In this document: piece by piece, positions 7,248 to 16,030 of the stretch
Layout of the letters: each line of letters starts with the position of its first letter
Numbering within the stretch: position 1 is the first letter of the stretch
Source: Dechloromonas sp. ZY10
GTDB lineage: Bacteria; Pseudomonadota; Gammaproteobacteria; Burkholderiales; Rhodocyclaceae
Direction: 5' to 3'
DNA: 64,000 bases
Assembly (NCBI RefSeq): GCF_041378895.1
Contig: NZ_CP144212.1
Coordinates: forward strand, 1,411,501-1,475,500
Made by a program: the position numbers and the translations under genes
The notes under the pieces: generated by a model
Database searches by the model: none
Told to the model about the DNA's origin: nothing
Seen by the model: the letters and a program-made list of their open reading frames with translations, nothing else

Positions 7248-9146
7248 ATGGCTGCCCGCGAACTGGAAGGGCGCCCGCTGCACATGCGCTGGCCTCGTCG
7301 TGTCGCTGAGGCGCTTGGCCACGGCAGCGAGCGTCTCGCCGAATTCTTCGCCAGCGGCGCGCTGGCGCTGATGCTGCTGTTGCCGCTCGCCGAGATCGCG
7401 GTCCGCCCGCTGCTCGGCGAAGGCATCCAGAACCAGCCGCTGCTGGTGCAGCACTTTGGCCTGATCCTGGCGATGGCCGGTGCCGTGCTTGCCGAGCGTG
7501 GCGGCCACCTGACCACGCTTGGCCCCGGCCTCGCCGCCTTGCCGCAGCCCGGGCTCAGGACCTTCGCCGGCTGGGCCGGGGCAGGCGGCACGGCGCTGCT
7601 CTGCGGCGTGCTGGCGCAGGCCAGCTGGACCTTCGTCGCCAGCGAAATGGCCGGCGGCCGGCTGCTCGCCTACGCCTTGCCCGGCTGGCTGATTCAGCTG
7701 GCGATGCCGCTCGGCTTTGCCGCGCTCGGCATCCGCTATGGCAGCAAACTCGGCGGCCTGGCCGGCGGGGGCGCGGGTGGCAGTCTCACGGTGCGCATTG
7801 CTGGCGCGCTGCTGCCGCTGGTCGGCTGGTTGCTGGCGGCGCAATTCGACGGGACGAGCCTGCCGCTTTTACCGCTGTTATTGCTGTTGACCGTGGTGCT
7901 GCTCTGCGGCGCGCCGATTTTTGCCGTGCTCGGCGGGCTGGCGCTGGCGCTGTTCTGGGCCGAGGGCCAGCCGCTGGCGGCGATCCCGCTCAGTCATTAC
8001 CAGATCACGGTCAATCCTTCGCTGCCGGCGCTGCCGCTATTCACGCTGGCCGGGCTGATCTTTGCCCGCACTGGTGCCGCCGCCCGGCTCGGCGCCTTGT
8101 TCACCGCGCTCTCTGGGGGCGGGGCACGCGGCACGGCGATTGCGGCGGCGGTGCTTTGTTCGGTATTCACCGCCTTCACCGGCGGCAGCGGCGTCACCAT
8201 CCTGGCGCTCGGTGGGCTCTTACTGCCCTTGCTGACCCAGGCCGGGCTGCCGCAGCGGCGCGGTATTGGCCTGGTGACCAGCGCCAGCGCCCTCGGCGTG
8301 CTGCTGGCGCCGTCGGTGCCGCTGATCATGTACGCGATCATCGCCCGCGTGCCAATCAACACCATGTTCCTCGCCGGGCTGCTGCCGGCGGCGCTGATGG
8401 TCGCCTGCCTGCTCGTGGTCGGCGGGTTTCTGCGCCGCGACGGCCTGGCGCCGGCAGCAGCGAGTGCCGCGCCGACCGACTGGGCGGCGGTGCGCCGTGC
8501 GGCCTGGTGCGCGCGTTGGGAAATCGCCGCGCCGCTGGTTGCCATCGGCTCGCTCGCCGGCGGTCTGGCGACGCCGACCGAGAGTGCGGCGCTGACCGCC
8601 GCCTACGCGCTGCTGACCCAGGCCTGGGCGCAACGCGAGGTCGATGCCGCCTTGCTGCGCCGCTGTCTGGCCGATTGCGCGCAGGTGATCGGCGGCATCA
8701 TGCTGATCCTCGGTATGGCGCTGGGCCTGACCAATTACCTGGTCGATGCCGGGATTCCCGACGCCGCGATTGAAACCGCGCAGGCCTGGCTGCCGAACAA
8801 GTGGGCTTTCCTGCTCGCGCTCAACGTCTTCCTGCTGCTGGCCGGCGCCTTGATGGAGATATTTGCGGCGATTGTCGTGCTGGTGCCGCTGCTGCTGCCG
8901 GTAGCCACCAGCTACGGAATCGACCCGGTGCATTTCGGGATCATCTTCCTGGCCAATATCGAAATGGGCTTTCTCTGCCCGCCGGCCGGGATGAATCTCT
9001 ATTTCGCCTCGGCGATGTTCGGGCGGCCGCTACGCGAGGTCGCGGTTTCGGTGCTGCCCGCCGTCGCCGCAATTTTTATCGGGGCGCTGGCGATTTCGCT
9101 GCTGCCTTTTCTCGCTACCTGGCTGCCGGGCTTGCTGCTGCCCTGA
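7248..9146 (+). CDS. Fused TRAP transporter membrane subunit DctQM
   Basis: A 632-residue integral membrane protein. Residues about 25-190 form the four-helix DctQ-like small subunit (LALMLLLPLAEIAVRPLL near its start). Residues about 200-632 form the DctM/SiaM-like large subunit with many membrane spans and family blocks FTAFTGGSGVTILALGGLLLP, SVPLIMYAIIARVPINTMF, ATPTESAALTAAYALL and GFLCPPAGMNLYFA. It imports the DctP-bound solute, energised by an ion gradient. It begins three bases after the dctP stop codon. An in-frame ATG at 7284 could be the true start because no strong ribosome site precedes 7248. Confidence 0.88.
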   Translation: MAARELEGRPLHMRWPRRVAEALGHGSERLAEFFASGALALMLLLPLAEIAVRPLLGEGIQNQPLLVQHFGLILAMAGAVLAERGGHLTTLGPGLAALPQPGLRTFAGWAGAGGTALLCGVLAQASWTFVASEMAGGRLLAYALPGWLIQLAMPLGFAALGIRYGSKLGGLAGGGAGGSLTVRIAGALLPLVGWLLAAQFDGTSLPLLPLLLLLTVVLLCGAPIFAVLGGLALALFWAEGQPLAAIPLSHYQITVNPSLPALPLFTLAGLIFARTGAAARLGALFTALSGGGARGTAIAAAVLCSVFTAFTGGSGVTILALGGLLLPLLTQAGLPQRRGIGLVTSASALGVLLAPSVPLIMYAIIARVPINTMFLAGLLPAALMVACLLVVGGFLRRDGLAPAAASAAPTDWAAVRRAAWCARWEIAAPLVAIGSLAGGLATPTESAALTAAYALLTQAWAQREVDAALLRRCLADCAQVIGGIMLILGMALGLTNYLVDAGIPDAAIETAQAWLPNKWAFLLALNVFLLLAGALMEIFAAIVVLVPLLLPVATSYGIDPVHFGIIFLANIEMGFLCPPAGMNLYFASAMFGRPLREVAVSVLPAVAAIFIGALAISLLPFLATWLPGLLLP

Positions 9147-9164
9147 GCCGGGCAAAAAACGCAA

Positions 9165-9182
9165 TTTTCACGGTCGACCGTG
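9165..9182. repeat. Dispersed GGTCGACC palindrome, copy 3
   Basis: TTCACGGTCGACCGTGAA, identical to the 18-bp copy at 6198, lies in the 58-bp convergent gap between dctQM and the BON-domain gene. CAAAAAACGC (9151-9160) precedes it. Confidence 0.88.
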
Positions 9183-9204
9183 AATTCGGCCGAAAAGCCG
9201 CGCT

Positions 9205-9855
9205 TCAGCGGCTTTCGACCGGTGCCGGGGGGCTTGCGGGCGGCGGCGCGTGGCGGCGCAATTCGGCGTCACTGAGGATTTCGAACAGGCTGACGACGCG
9301 GCGCACGCCATCGGTGGTGCGGGCGATTTCAATCGCGATCTTACTTTCGCGCTCGCCGACCAGGCCCATCAGGTAGGTCGTGCCGCGCTCGGTGACGACC
9401 TTGATATGGTTGGCCGAGAGTTGCTTGTCCTCGATCAGCCGCGCCTTGACCTTGGCGTCGGTCAGCGAGTCCCGGCTGCGGGCAGCCAGCGACGAGGGCG
9501 GCATGACCGCGCTTTCGTCGTGAATCTGGCGGATACCTTCGATTCCCCGCAGGCTGGCCTGGATTTCCTGGCGCGCCTGTTCGTTCGGCACTTCGCCGGT
9601 GATCAGCAGCTTGCGGTTGTAGGACGTGAAATTGAGGTGAGCGCTGTCGCGGTATTTTTCCGGCAGACGGGCGGCTGCCTTCCACTCGGTGCTTTCATCG
9701 TCGGTCAGGGTGCCAAAACTGCGCCGGTCATGCAGCGCCAGCGCGCCAACCCCGCCGGTGGCAACCACGGCGGTGGCGCAACCTGATAGCGACGGGAGCA
9801 GGCTGACGAGGCCAAGGGCGAAAGAGAGGCCGGAAAGCAGTCGGGGCTTGAGCAT
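9205..9855 (-). CDS. BON-domain outer-membrane lipoprotein (DolP/OsmY-like)
   Basis: A 216-residue lipoprotein with lipobox LSGC (Cys26). Two BON domains follow, about residues 68-115 (VPNEQARQEIQASLRGIEG) and 128-195 (DAKVKARLIEDKQLSANHIKV, then TYLMGLVGERE). BON domains bind phospholipid. The architecture matches DolP (YraP), an outer-membrane-integrity lipoprotein. The C-terminus is a Pro-rich tail (PPPASPPAPVESR). The gene stands alone, convergent with the TRAP operon. The family call is firm; the exact cellular role is by analogy. Confidence 0.8.
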   Translation of the reverse strand: MLKPRLLSGLSFALGLVSLLPSLSGCATAVVATGGVGALALHDRRSFGTLTDDESTEWKAAARLPEKYRDSAHLNFTSYNRKLLITGEVPNEQARQEIQASLRGIEGIRQIHDESAVMPPSSLAARSRDSLTDAKVKARLIEDKQLSANHIKVVTERGTTYLMGLVGERESKIAIEIARTTDGVRRVVSLFEILSDAELRRHAPPPASPPAPVESR

Positions 9856-9933
9856 GACGGTGCGGAATAAAGGTGGGATCAGAACCGCGATTATCCCGCA
9901 TCCGGATGATGTTTTCTCTAAGCAAACATGACA

Positions 9934-11544
9934 CTAGACCCGGTACTCCCCGATGATTGCCTGCATTTCCTCGGCCAGGCGGGCAAGTTCGCCGGCCGTG
10001 TCTGAGGTCGATTCGGCTGCCGCGCTGTTTTCCTCGGTCATCTGGGCAATACTTTCGACCTGCTGGGCGATGGTCGTGCTGGCTTCGCTCTGTTCGCGGA
10101 TCGAGTCCGAAATGTCGCTGACCATGCCAACGGTGCGGGTCGAGCCGCTGCCGATTTCCTGCATCGCGCTGCTGGCGCGCTCGGCATGGCCGACGCCGGC
10201 GTCGACACTGCCTTCTACCGTCTGCATGCTGTGCACCGCAGCCTGCGCGCTATTCAGCATCTCCTGAATGGTGCTGGCGATTTCCTGGGTCGACAGCCCG
10301 GTGCGCTCGGCGAGTTTGCGCACTTCGTCGGCAACCACGGCGAATCCGCGCCCCTGCTCGCCGGCGCGGGCCGCTTCGATGGCGGCGTTGAGCGCGAGCA
10401 GATTGGTCTGGTCAGCAATTTCGCGGATCACCTGGACCACGCTGCTGATTTTTTCGCTCTGCGTTTCGAGATCGCTGATTTGCTGCGAAGCATTGCCTAC
10501 GCTCTGGGCAATGCTGTTGATGGCGCCGACCGTGTTGCCAATGATGCCTTCCCCGTCGCGGGCCAATTGACCGGCGCTGCGGGTCAGCTTGGCGGTTTCG
10601 TCGGCGCGGTCGGCCACATGGTTGATGCTCACCGTCAGTTCTTCGATCGAGGCGGCCATGCTGGCCGCCGAGTCGCTTTGCTGGCTGGAGGCGATGGACA
10701 TTTCGTGGGCGGCGGTCGACACCCGGTTGGCTGCGGAATTGACTGCGGCCGCCCGCTCTGAAATCTGGCGGAAACTGCTCTGCAACCGCTCCAGCAACTG
10801 ATTGAAAGCGCGGCTGGCAGTTGAAATCTCATCTTTGCCGTTGGTCGGAATCCGGGTCGTGAAGTCCAGGTCGCGCTCGATCCGGGTAAAGGCAGCAATC
10901 ATTTGTTGCAGCGCATGGCTGACCTGGCGATAGACGAAGTAGCCGATCGCAATCAGCAGGACGGTGGTGGCCAGGGCAACGCCGATGATGAAACTGCGGG
11001 TCTTGCGGTAGTCTTCCTCGGCGGTCCTGGCGTGCTGGGTGGCCAGTTCCTGGTTGTATTTGCCGTGGTCGCTCAGTGATTTGGCCAGTCCGTCGATGGT
11101 TGCGCGCTTGGCCGCCAGCAGTCGGGTAGCTTCCTCAATATGACCATCGCGCGAGGCCTTGAAAATATCCCGGCTGGCTTGCTTGTAGTCCTGCAGCAGG
11201 CGTTTGCTGTTTTCCAGCATTTCCCGGTCTTTGGCGTCGACAACCAGTTTTTCGTAGTCGGCGAGGGATTTTTCGGCTTGCGCAATGCGCTCGTCAAAAC
11301 GTTTTTCAAAGGCAGCTTTTTTCTCCGGGTCGCTTTCCAGCATGTGACTCAGCAACGGAGGGCGGGCACGCAAGTAGGCGGTTTGTGCGTCGCCGAGGAT
11401 GATGATGCTGGGGATACTGTTGGTGTCGGTTTCCACGATCCCGTCGTGGATGGCGACCAGCTTGTACAGGGTGCTACCGACCAGTACGACCAGCGAAAGA
11501 ACTGCGACCAGAATCAGCAGCAGCAGGCGTTGTGCGATGCTCAT
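9934..11544 (-). CDS. Methyl-accepting chemotaxis protein
   Basis: A 536-residue transmembrane chemoreceptor. TM1 lies near residues 7-28. A periplasmic four-helix-bundle sensor (about 29-185) follows, with a charged heptad pattern. TM2 ([19 protein letters not shown]) leads into a HAMP domain (about 208-260) and the long cytoplasmic methyl-accepting coiled coil. The conserved hairpin tip has [20 protein letters not shown] and [18 protein letters not shown], the CheA/CheW contact region. GGGGGAAG precedes the start at 11544. No che genes lie nearby, so it feeds a pathway encoded elsewhere. The ligand is unknown. Confidence 0.9.
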   Translation of the reverse strand: MSIAQRLLLLILVAVLSLVVLVGSTLYKLVAIHDGIVETDTNSIPSIIILGDAQTAYLRARPPLLSHMLESDPEKKAAFEKRFDERIAQAEKSLADYEKLVVDAKDREMLENSKRLLQDYKQASRDIFKASRDGHIEEATRLLAAKRATIDGLAKSLSDHGKYNQELATQHARTAEEDYRKTRSFIIGVALATTVLLIAIGYFVYRQVSHALQQMIAAFTRIERDLDFTTRIPTNGKDEISTASRAFNQLLERLQSSFRQISERAAAVNSAANRVSTAAHEMSIASSQQSDSAASMAASIEELTVSINHVADRADETAKLTRSAGQLARDGEGIIGNTVGAINSIAQSVGNASQQISDLETQSEKISSVVQVIREIADQTNLLALNAAIEAARAGEQGRGFAVVADEVRKLAERTGLSTQEIASTIQEMLNSAQAAVHSMQTVEGSVDAGVGHAERASSAMQEIGSGSTRTVGMVSDISDSIREQSEASTTIAQQVESIAQMTEENSAAAESTSDTAGELARLAEEMQAIIGEYRV

Positions 11545-11665
11545 GTGACTTCCCCCTCGGCGATCCCCAATGTCAGTGTCGGGTAATGGTATCACTTAGG
11601 TGATGCCCCGATCTTTTGGTTCAGTTCGGCCATCTGGCTTGCCCATGGCTTGAGCACGGGCGAGG

Positions 11666-11708
11666 GAAAAACGAAGGCCCCGGGATCGGCATTCGATCCC
11701 GGGGCCTT
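11666..11708 (-). terminator. Intrinsic terminator of nrdJ
   Basis: A 15-bp perfect stem (11674-11688 with 11694-11708, GGCCCCGGGATCG-type) has a 5-base loop. On the minus strand it is followed by a T-run (AAAAA at 11667-11671 on the plus strand). It lies about 30 bp beyond the nrdJ stop codon. Confidence 0.85.
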
Positions 11709-11736
11709 CGGTGGCCTGCCGTTGTCTGCCTTGCGT

Positions 11737-14637
11737 TTAGCCGCAGGTACCGACCGCGCCGCAGGCGGTACAGAAGTCGCAGCCGTCCTTGCGGATCACG
11801 GTGTGGTTGCCGCACTCGCTACACAGCTTGCCCTGGGTCGGCAGCACCTTGTTGCTGGTGGTGTCTTCCGGGGCTTCGAGGATGCCCATCTGCTGCAGCG
11901 GGAAGCCGGCTTCGTCGAGGATGCCGAGCATCGCGTAGCGATGAATGATCAGGTGGGCGATGTAGGCGACGGTGGACGGATAGGTCTGCTGTTTGCGTGA
12001 GCCGGGAACGAAGGCCATGAAATCGCCGAGCGGCTCGGAGTAGTCGAGCAATTTGCGCAGCTTCATGCCGATCCAGGCCGGGTCGAGCACGCGCATGTCG
12101 AGCGACAGCAGCTTGCACAGGCCGTCGAGGGCACGCGGGTAGTTACCGGCCAGCCACATCGAGTAGGGACGGGTAACGCCGTCGGGCAGGGTGATTTCCT
12201 TGAGGCCGAGGACGAAGTCTTCGCCGGTCGAGGGATTGCTGACATCGACTGTCCAGGACAGCGTGCCGTCGGTACCGGTCTTCGGCTCCTTGGCGCTGAA
12301 CAGCGCATCCTTCACTGGCGTCGGGCCTTCGTGCTTGAAGGCGCCGAGCTGTTCGCAACGCCAGCGGATGATCTGGGCCATCGCCGAGACTACCGACGGC
12401 TGGCGCTTCTTCTCGCCGTGCGGGGGCATGGCGATATCGACCGCATCGCCGGGCGTTTTGGCCAGGGCTTCGAGCTTCATTTCCAGCCAGCCGTGGTCGT
12501 TGGCGCGCATGTCCATCGACAGCGTCTTGGCGACGGCGCCGAGGCCGCGCGGTTCGGCCGGGCCGTTGGTCCACACTTCGAACGGCCAGGCACGGCCTTC
12601 AGGTTCGACATGGCCGACGAAGAGCGCGAACTTGCCGATCGCCGAATCCAGCATGTAGGTCCAGCACAGATTGCCTTCCGGCAGGTTCGGGCGGCCAGGC
12701 CAGCGCAGGCTGGCCAGCACTGGCGCTGGCAGGTGCTTGATTTCAAGACGGCGGTTGGCGTCGGAGATGAAATCCTGCGGCGATTTGGCATCGGCGGCAG
12801 CAGGTGCTGGTTCGGTCTTGGCCGGTTCGACCGAGAGGACGGAGCCGAGCACGCTGTTCGGGCGATAGGTGGCCAGGCCTTTGAGGCCGGCCTTCCAGGC
12901 TTGCATGTAGAGGTCCTGGAAATCCTCGTAGGGATAGTCGGCAGGCACGTTCACCGTCTTCGAAATCGAGGTGTCGATGTACGGTGCGACGGCGGCGACC
13001 ATGTCGGCGTGGGCCTTGGCCGAGATTTCGAGGGCAGTGACGAAGTAGTCAGGCAACTTGGCGACATCGCCACCCTGGTGCTTGTACAGGCGCCAGGCGT
13101 AGTCCTCGACCGCGTATTCCTTGAGCGTGCCGTCCGGCATCCTTTTTTTGCGGTTGTAGGTCCAGGAGAAGGGGGGTTCGATCCCGTTCGAGGCGTTGTC
13201 GGCGAAGGCCAGCGAAATGGTGCCGGTCGGGGCAATCGACAAAAGGTGTGAGTTGCGCAGGCCGTGCTTGCGGATTTCGTTCTTGACCTCGTTGGGCAGA
13301 CGGGAGGCGAAGTTGCCGCCCGACAGATACAGTTCGGCGTTGAACAGCGGGAAGGCGCCGCGTTCCTTGGCCAGTTCGACCGAGGCGAGGTAGGCGGTGT
13401 CGCGCATGAATTCGCTGATGCGGCTGGCCAGGGCGCGCGCTTCCGGCTTGTCGTAGCGCAGGCGGAGCATGGCCAGGGTGTCGCCCAGGCCGGTAAAGCC
13501 GAGGCCGACGCGACGCTTGTTGGCGGCTTCTTCTGCCTGGCGTTCGAGCGGCCAGTGAGTCGCGTCGAGGACGTTGTCGAGCATCCGGATCGAGACGCGG
13601 ACGGCTTCGGCAAAGCCTTCGAAGTCGAAGCTGGCCTTGTCCGAGAAGGCATCGCGGACGTACAGCGTGAGGTTAAGCGAACCCAGGCAGCAGCAGCCGT
13701 AAGGCGGCAGGGGCTGTTCGGCGCAGGGATTGGTGGCTTCGATCAGTTCGCAGTAGTTGAGGTTGTTGTCCTTGTTCATCCGGTCGAGGAAGAGAATCCC
13801 CGGCTCGGCGTGATCGTAGGTGGACTTCATGACCTGGTCCCACAGGTCGCGGGCGCGCAGCTTGCGGTAGACCCACAGGCCATCCTCGCGCTGATAGGCG
13901 CCGGCAGAACGCATGTCGGTGTTGGGTTCGCTGCGATGCAGCAATTCGACGTCGCCGTCCTGATCAACCGCTTCCATGAAGGCATCGGTGACGCCGATGG
14001 AAATGTTGAAGTTGGTCAGGTCGCCGTGGTCCTTGGCATGGATGAATTCCTCGATGTCCGGGTGGTCGCAGCGCAGCACGCCCATCTGGGCGCCGCGACG
14101 GGCACCGGCGGATTCGACGGTTTCGCAGGAGCGGTCGAAAACGCGCATGTAGGAAACCGGGCCGGAGGCGCGCGATTGCGTGCCCTTGACCAGCGCGCCC
14201 TGCGGCCGGATCGACGAGAAGTCGTAGCCGACGCCGCCACCGCGGCGCATGGTTTCTGCGGCCTGGGCCAGCGCGGTGTAGATGCCGGGGCGGCCATCGA
14301 CGGTTTCGACGATCGAGTCGCCGACTGGCTGGACGAAACAATTGATCAGCGTCGCCTGGAGATCGGTTCCGGCGGCAGAGTTGATCCGGCCGGCCGGGAT
14401 GAAACCGTTTTCCTGGGCCCACAGGAATTTTGCTTCCCAGTGGGCGCGGTCCTTTTCCTGCTCGACCTGAGCGAGCGCCCAGGCCACCCGCTTGCGCACG
14501 TCGTGGACGTTCGTTTCCTTGCCTTTGGCGTATTTTTCGATCAGGACTTCGGCCGAAATTTCCTGTTCGGGCAAAGGCGCGAACTCCGGCGGTGCCGGGA
14601 TTTCGGTCAGGGAAAGTTGTTCAGCTAAAGGGGCCAT
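11737..14637 (-). CDS. nrdJ: Adenosylcobalamin-dependent (class II) ribonucleotide reductase
   Basis: A 966-residue vitamin B12-dependent ribonucleotide reductase that makes dNTPs independently of oxygen. Landmarks are the N-terminal [18 protein letters not shown] and the substrate-site stretch [15 protein letters not shown]. The radical/cysteine loop region has [20 protein letters not shown], the finger loop has [21 protein letters not shown], and a C-terminal zinc-type tail has [19 protein letters not shown] and CTACG. The central insert (about residues 590-900) with its [18 protein letters not shown] repeat is usual in long NrdJ proteins. TGCTCC-type complement to AGGAGCAA gives the ribosome site before 14637. 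Two NrdR boxes lie upstream. Its presence implies a cobalamin supply. No radical activase is needed. Confidence 0.93.
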   Translation of the reverse strand: MAPLAEQLSLTEIPAPPEFAPLPEQEISAEVLIEKYAKGKETNVHDVRKRVAWALAQVEQEKDRAHWEAKFLWAQENGFIPAGRINSAAGTDLQATLINCFVQPVGDSIVETVDGRPGIYTALAQAAETMRRGGGVGYDFSSIRPQGALVKGTQSRASGPVSYMRVFDRSCETVESAGARRGAQMGVLRCDHPDIEEFIHAKDHGDLTNFNISIGVTDAFMEAVDQDGDVELLHRSEPNTDMRSAGAYQREDGLWVYRKLRARDLWDQVMKSTYDHAEPGILFLDRMNKDNNLNYCELIEATNPCAEQPLPPYGCCCLGSLNLTLYVRDAFSDKASFDFEGFAEAVRVSIRMLDNVLDATHWPLERQAEEAANKRRVGLGFTGLGDTLAMLRLRYDKPEARALASRISEFMRDTAYLASVELAKERGAFPLFNAELYLSGGNFASRLPNEVKNEIRKHGLRNSHLLSIAPTGTISLAFADNASNGIEPPFSWTYNRKKRMPDGTLKEYAVEDYAWRLYKHQGGDVAKLPDYFVTALEISAKAHADMVAAVAPYIDTSISKTVNVPADYPYEDFQDLYMQAWKAGLKGLATYRPNSVLGSVLSVEPAKTEPAPAAADAKSPQDFISDANRRLEIKHLPAPVLASLRWPGRPNLPEGNLCWTYMLDSAIGKFALFVGHVEPEGRAWPFEVWTNGPAEPRGLGAVAKTLSMDMRANDHGWLEMKLEALAKTPGDAVDIAMPPHGEKKRQPSVVSAMAQIIRWRCEQLGAFKHEGPTPVKDALFSAKEPKTGTDGTLSWTVDVSNPSTGEDFVLGLKEITLPDGVTRPYSMWLAGNYPRALDGLCKLLSLDMRVLDPAWIGMKLRKLLDYSEPLGDFMAFVPGSRKQQTYPSTVAYIAHLIIHRYAMLGILDEAGFPLQQMGILEAPEDTTSNKVLPTQGKLCSECGNHTVIRKDGCDFCTACGAVGTCG

Positions 14638-14696
14638 CGCTTGCTCCTTGGGAGATTTTTTGTTAGAGGGTATTTTGGTGTGTCTGAGGAAGGAAT

Positions 14697-14712
14697 CTAC
14701 TATATCTAGTGG
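14697..14712 (-). promoter_or_regulatory. NrdR box 1 upstream of nrdJ
   Basis: CTACTATATCTAGTGG matches the NrdR consensus ACACTATATATAGTGT at most positions. NrdR is the ATP/dATP-sensing repressor of ribonucleotide reductase genes. Confidence 0.8.
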
Positions 14713-14727
14713 TGAGTGGCAATCCGT

Positions 14728-14743
14728 TGACTAGATACAGTGG
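14728..14743 (-). promoter_or_regulatory. NrdR box 2 upstream of nrdJ
   Basis: TGACTAGATACAGTGG is a second NrdR-like box. Its centre is 31 bp from that of box 1, three helical turns, the spacing typical of paired NrdR sites. Confidence 0.75.
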
Positions 14744-14791
14744 GTTGTGCCTTGCCTCTCCAAGATGCCCTTGTCTTCGAGGAAGGCCAGA

Positions 14792-14827
14792 AAAAACAAG
14801 GCCCCGGCCACTTCTGCGACCGGGGCC
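14792..14827 (-). terminator. Intrinsic terminator of ackA
   Basis: GGCCCCGG (14800-14807) pairs with CCGGGGCC (14820-14827). Read on the minus strand the stem is followed by a TTGTTTTTT tract. It lies just downstream of the ackA stop codon. Confidence 0.8.
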
Positions 14828-14845
14828 GGAAGGTGCGCGGAGGGC

Positions 14846-16027
14846 TTACAGCGCCAGGACGGCGCAGGCATGCTGCGCGATCATCCATTCTTCGTTGGTC
14901 GGGATCACCAGGACATCGACCCGGCTATCGGTGGCGGCAATGCGGGTCTGGTCATCGGTATTCGCCTGCTCGTTGAGGGCCAGCCCGAGCCAGGCCGATT
15001 GTTCGCAGACCCGGCGGCGGACTTCGGCGGCGTGTTCGCCGATGCCGCCGGTGAACACCAGCGCGTCGAGGCCGCCGATGGCTGCGGCGAGCGAACCGAT
15101 TTCACGGACGATGCGGTAGCAGTAGAGCGCAATCGCTTCCTCGGCTTCCGGCTGGGCGGCGGCGAGCAGGGTGCGCATGTCCTGGCTGATCCCGGAGACG
15201 CCGAGCAGGCCGGATTCCTTGTAGAGCAGCCGGGTCAGCTCCTTGGAGCCCATCCCCTTGTTGTCGATCAGGTAGAGCAGCACGCCGGGGTCGATGGCGC
15301 CGGTGCGGGTGCCCATCATCAGCCCGTCGATGGCGGTGAAGCCCATGGTCGAGGCGATGCTCTTGCGTCCGATCATGGCGCAGGCCGACGAGCCGTTGCC
15401 GAGGTGGCAGACGATCACCCGGCCGTCGGCGCGCTCGCTGTGTTCGGGCAGGACGCGGGCGATGTACTCGTAGGAGAGGCCGTGGAAACCGTAGCGCTTG
15501 ACGCCTTCGGCCGACAGTGCGCGGGGAATCGCGAAGGCCTGGGCGACCGGCGGATTGCTGCGGTGGAAGGCGGTATCAAAGCAGGCGACCTGTGGCAGTT
15601 GCGGCAGGGTTCGGGCGATGGCCTTGATCCCGTTGAGGTTGTGCGGCTGGTGCAGCGGCGCCAGGTTGATGAATTGTTCGAGTTGCGCGAGTTTTTCACG
15701 GTCGACCGCCATCGGGGCCGAAAACAGTTCGCCGCCATGCACCACGCGGTGGCCAACGGCAGCGATCTCGACGCCGCTGAGGTGTTCGCCGATCCACTTG
15801 AGCAGGAAGTCGAGCGAGGCGGCGTGTTGCGCTTCCTGCTCGCCGCTCAGCGGCAGGGCGATTTCGTGCTTGCCGCTGCGGTCCTTGGCGACCAGCCTGG
15901 CGGCGGCGCCGATACCGTCGATCTGACCGGAGAGGGCCGGTGTGGCGGCCAGCTGGCCGTCGTGTTCGTAGAGCGAAAACTTGATCGACGACGAACCGGC
16001 GTTGATGGTGAGAATTCCACGAGCCAT
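14846..16027 (-). CDS. ackA: Acetate kinase
   Basis: A 393-residue acetate kinase (acetyl phosphate + ADP to acetate + ATP). It begins GILTINAGSSSIKFSL, the family phosphate-binding signature. It has GHRVVHGGE, CFDTAFHRSNP (catalytic Asp within FDTAFH), GFHGLSYEYI, CHLGNGSSACA (nucleotide-binding) and FTGGIGEHAAEVR near the C-terminus. It follows the MaoC-Pta fusion by three bases, so acetyl-CoA goes to acetyl phosphate and then acetate within one operon. Codons near residue 108 (VDREKL) carry TTTTTCACGGTCGACCG on the plus strand, which looks like the dispersed palindrome's half-site, although the peptide itself is acceptable for the family. Confidence 0.95.
   Translation of the reverse strand: MARGILTINAGSSSIKFSLYEHDGQLAATPALSGQIDGIGAAARLVAKDRSGKHEIALPLSGEQEAQHAASLDFLLKWIGEHLSGVEIAAVGHRVVHGGELFSAPMAVDREKLAQLEQFINLAPLHQPHNLNGIKAIARTLPQLPQVACFDTAFHRSNPPVAQAFAIPRALSAEGVKRYGFHGLSYEYIARVLPEHSERADGRVIVCHLGNGSSACAMIGRKSIASTMGFTAIDGLMMGTRTGAIDPGVLLYLIDNKGMGSKELTRLLYKESGLLGVSGISQDMRTLLAAAQPEAEEAIALYCYRIVREIGSLAAAIGGLDALVFTGGIGEHAAEVRRRVCEQSAWLGLALNEQANTDDQTRIAATDSRVDVLVIPTNEEWMIAQHACAVLAL
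15692..15708. repeat. Possible coding half-copy of the GGTCGACC element in ackA
   Basis: TTTTTCACGGTCGACCG occurs within ackA. It matches 17 bases of the intergenic copies but lacks the right arm. It could be chance in a GC-rich gene, since the encoded VDRE fits the protein. Confidence 0.35.
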
Positions 16028-16030
16028 GAG

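Noticed and set aside
14638-14845. Cobalamin riboswitch upstream of nrdJ
   Set aside because: The leader is too short and shows NrdR boxes instead. No B12-box sequence was found.
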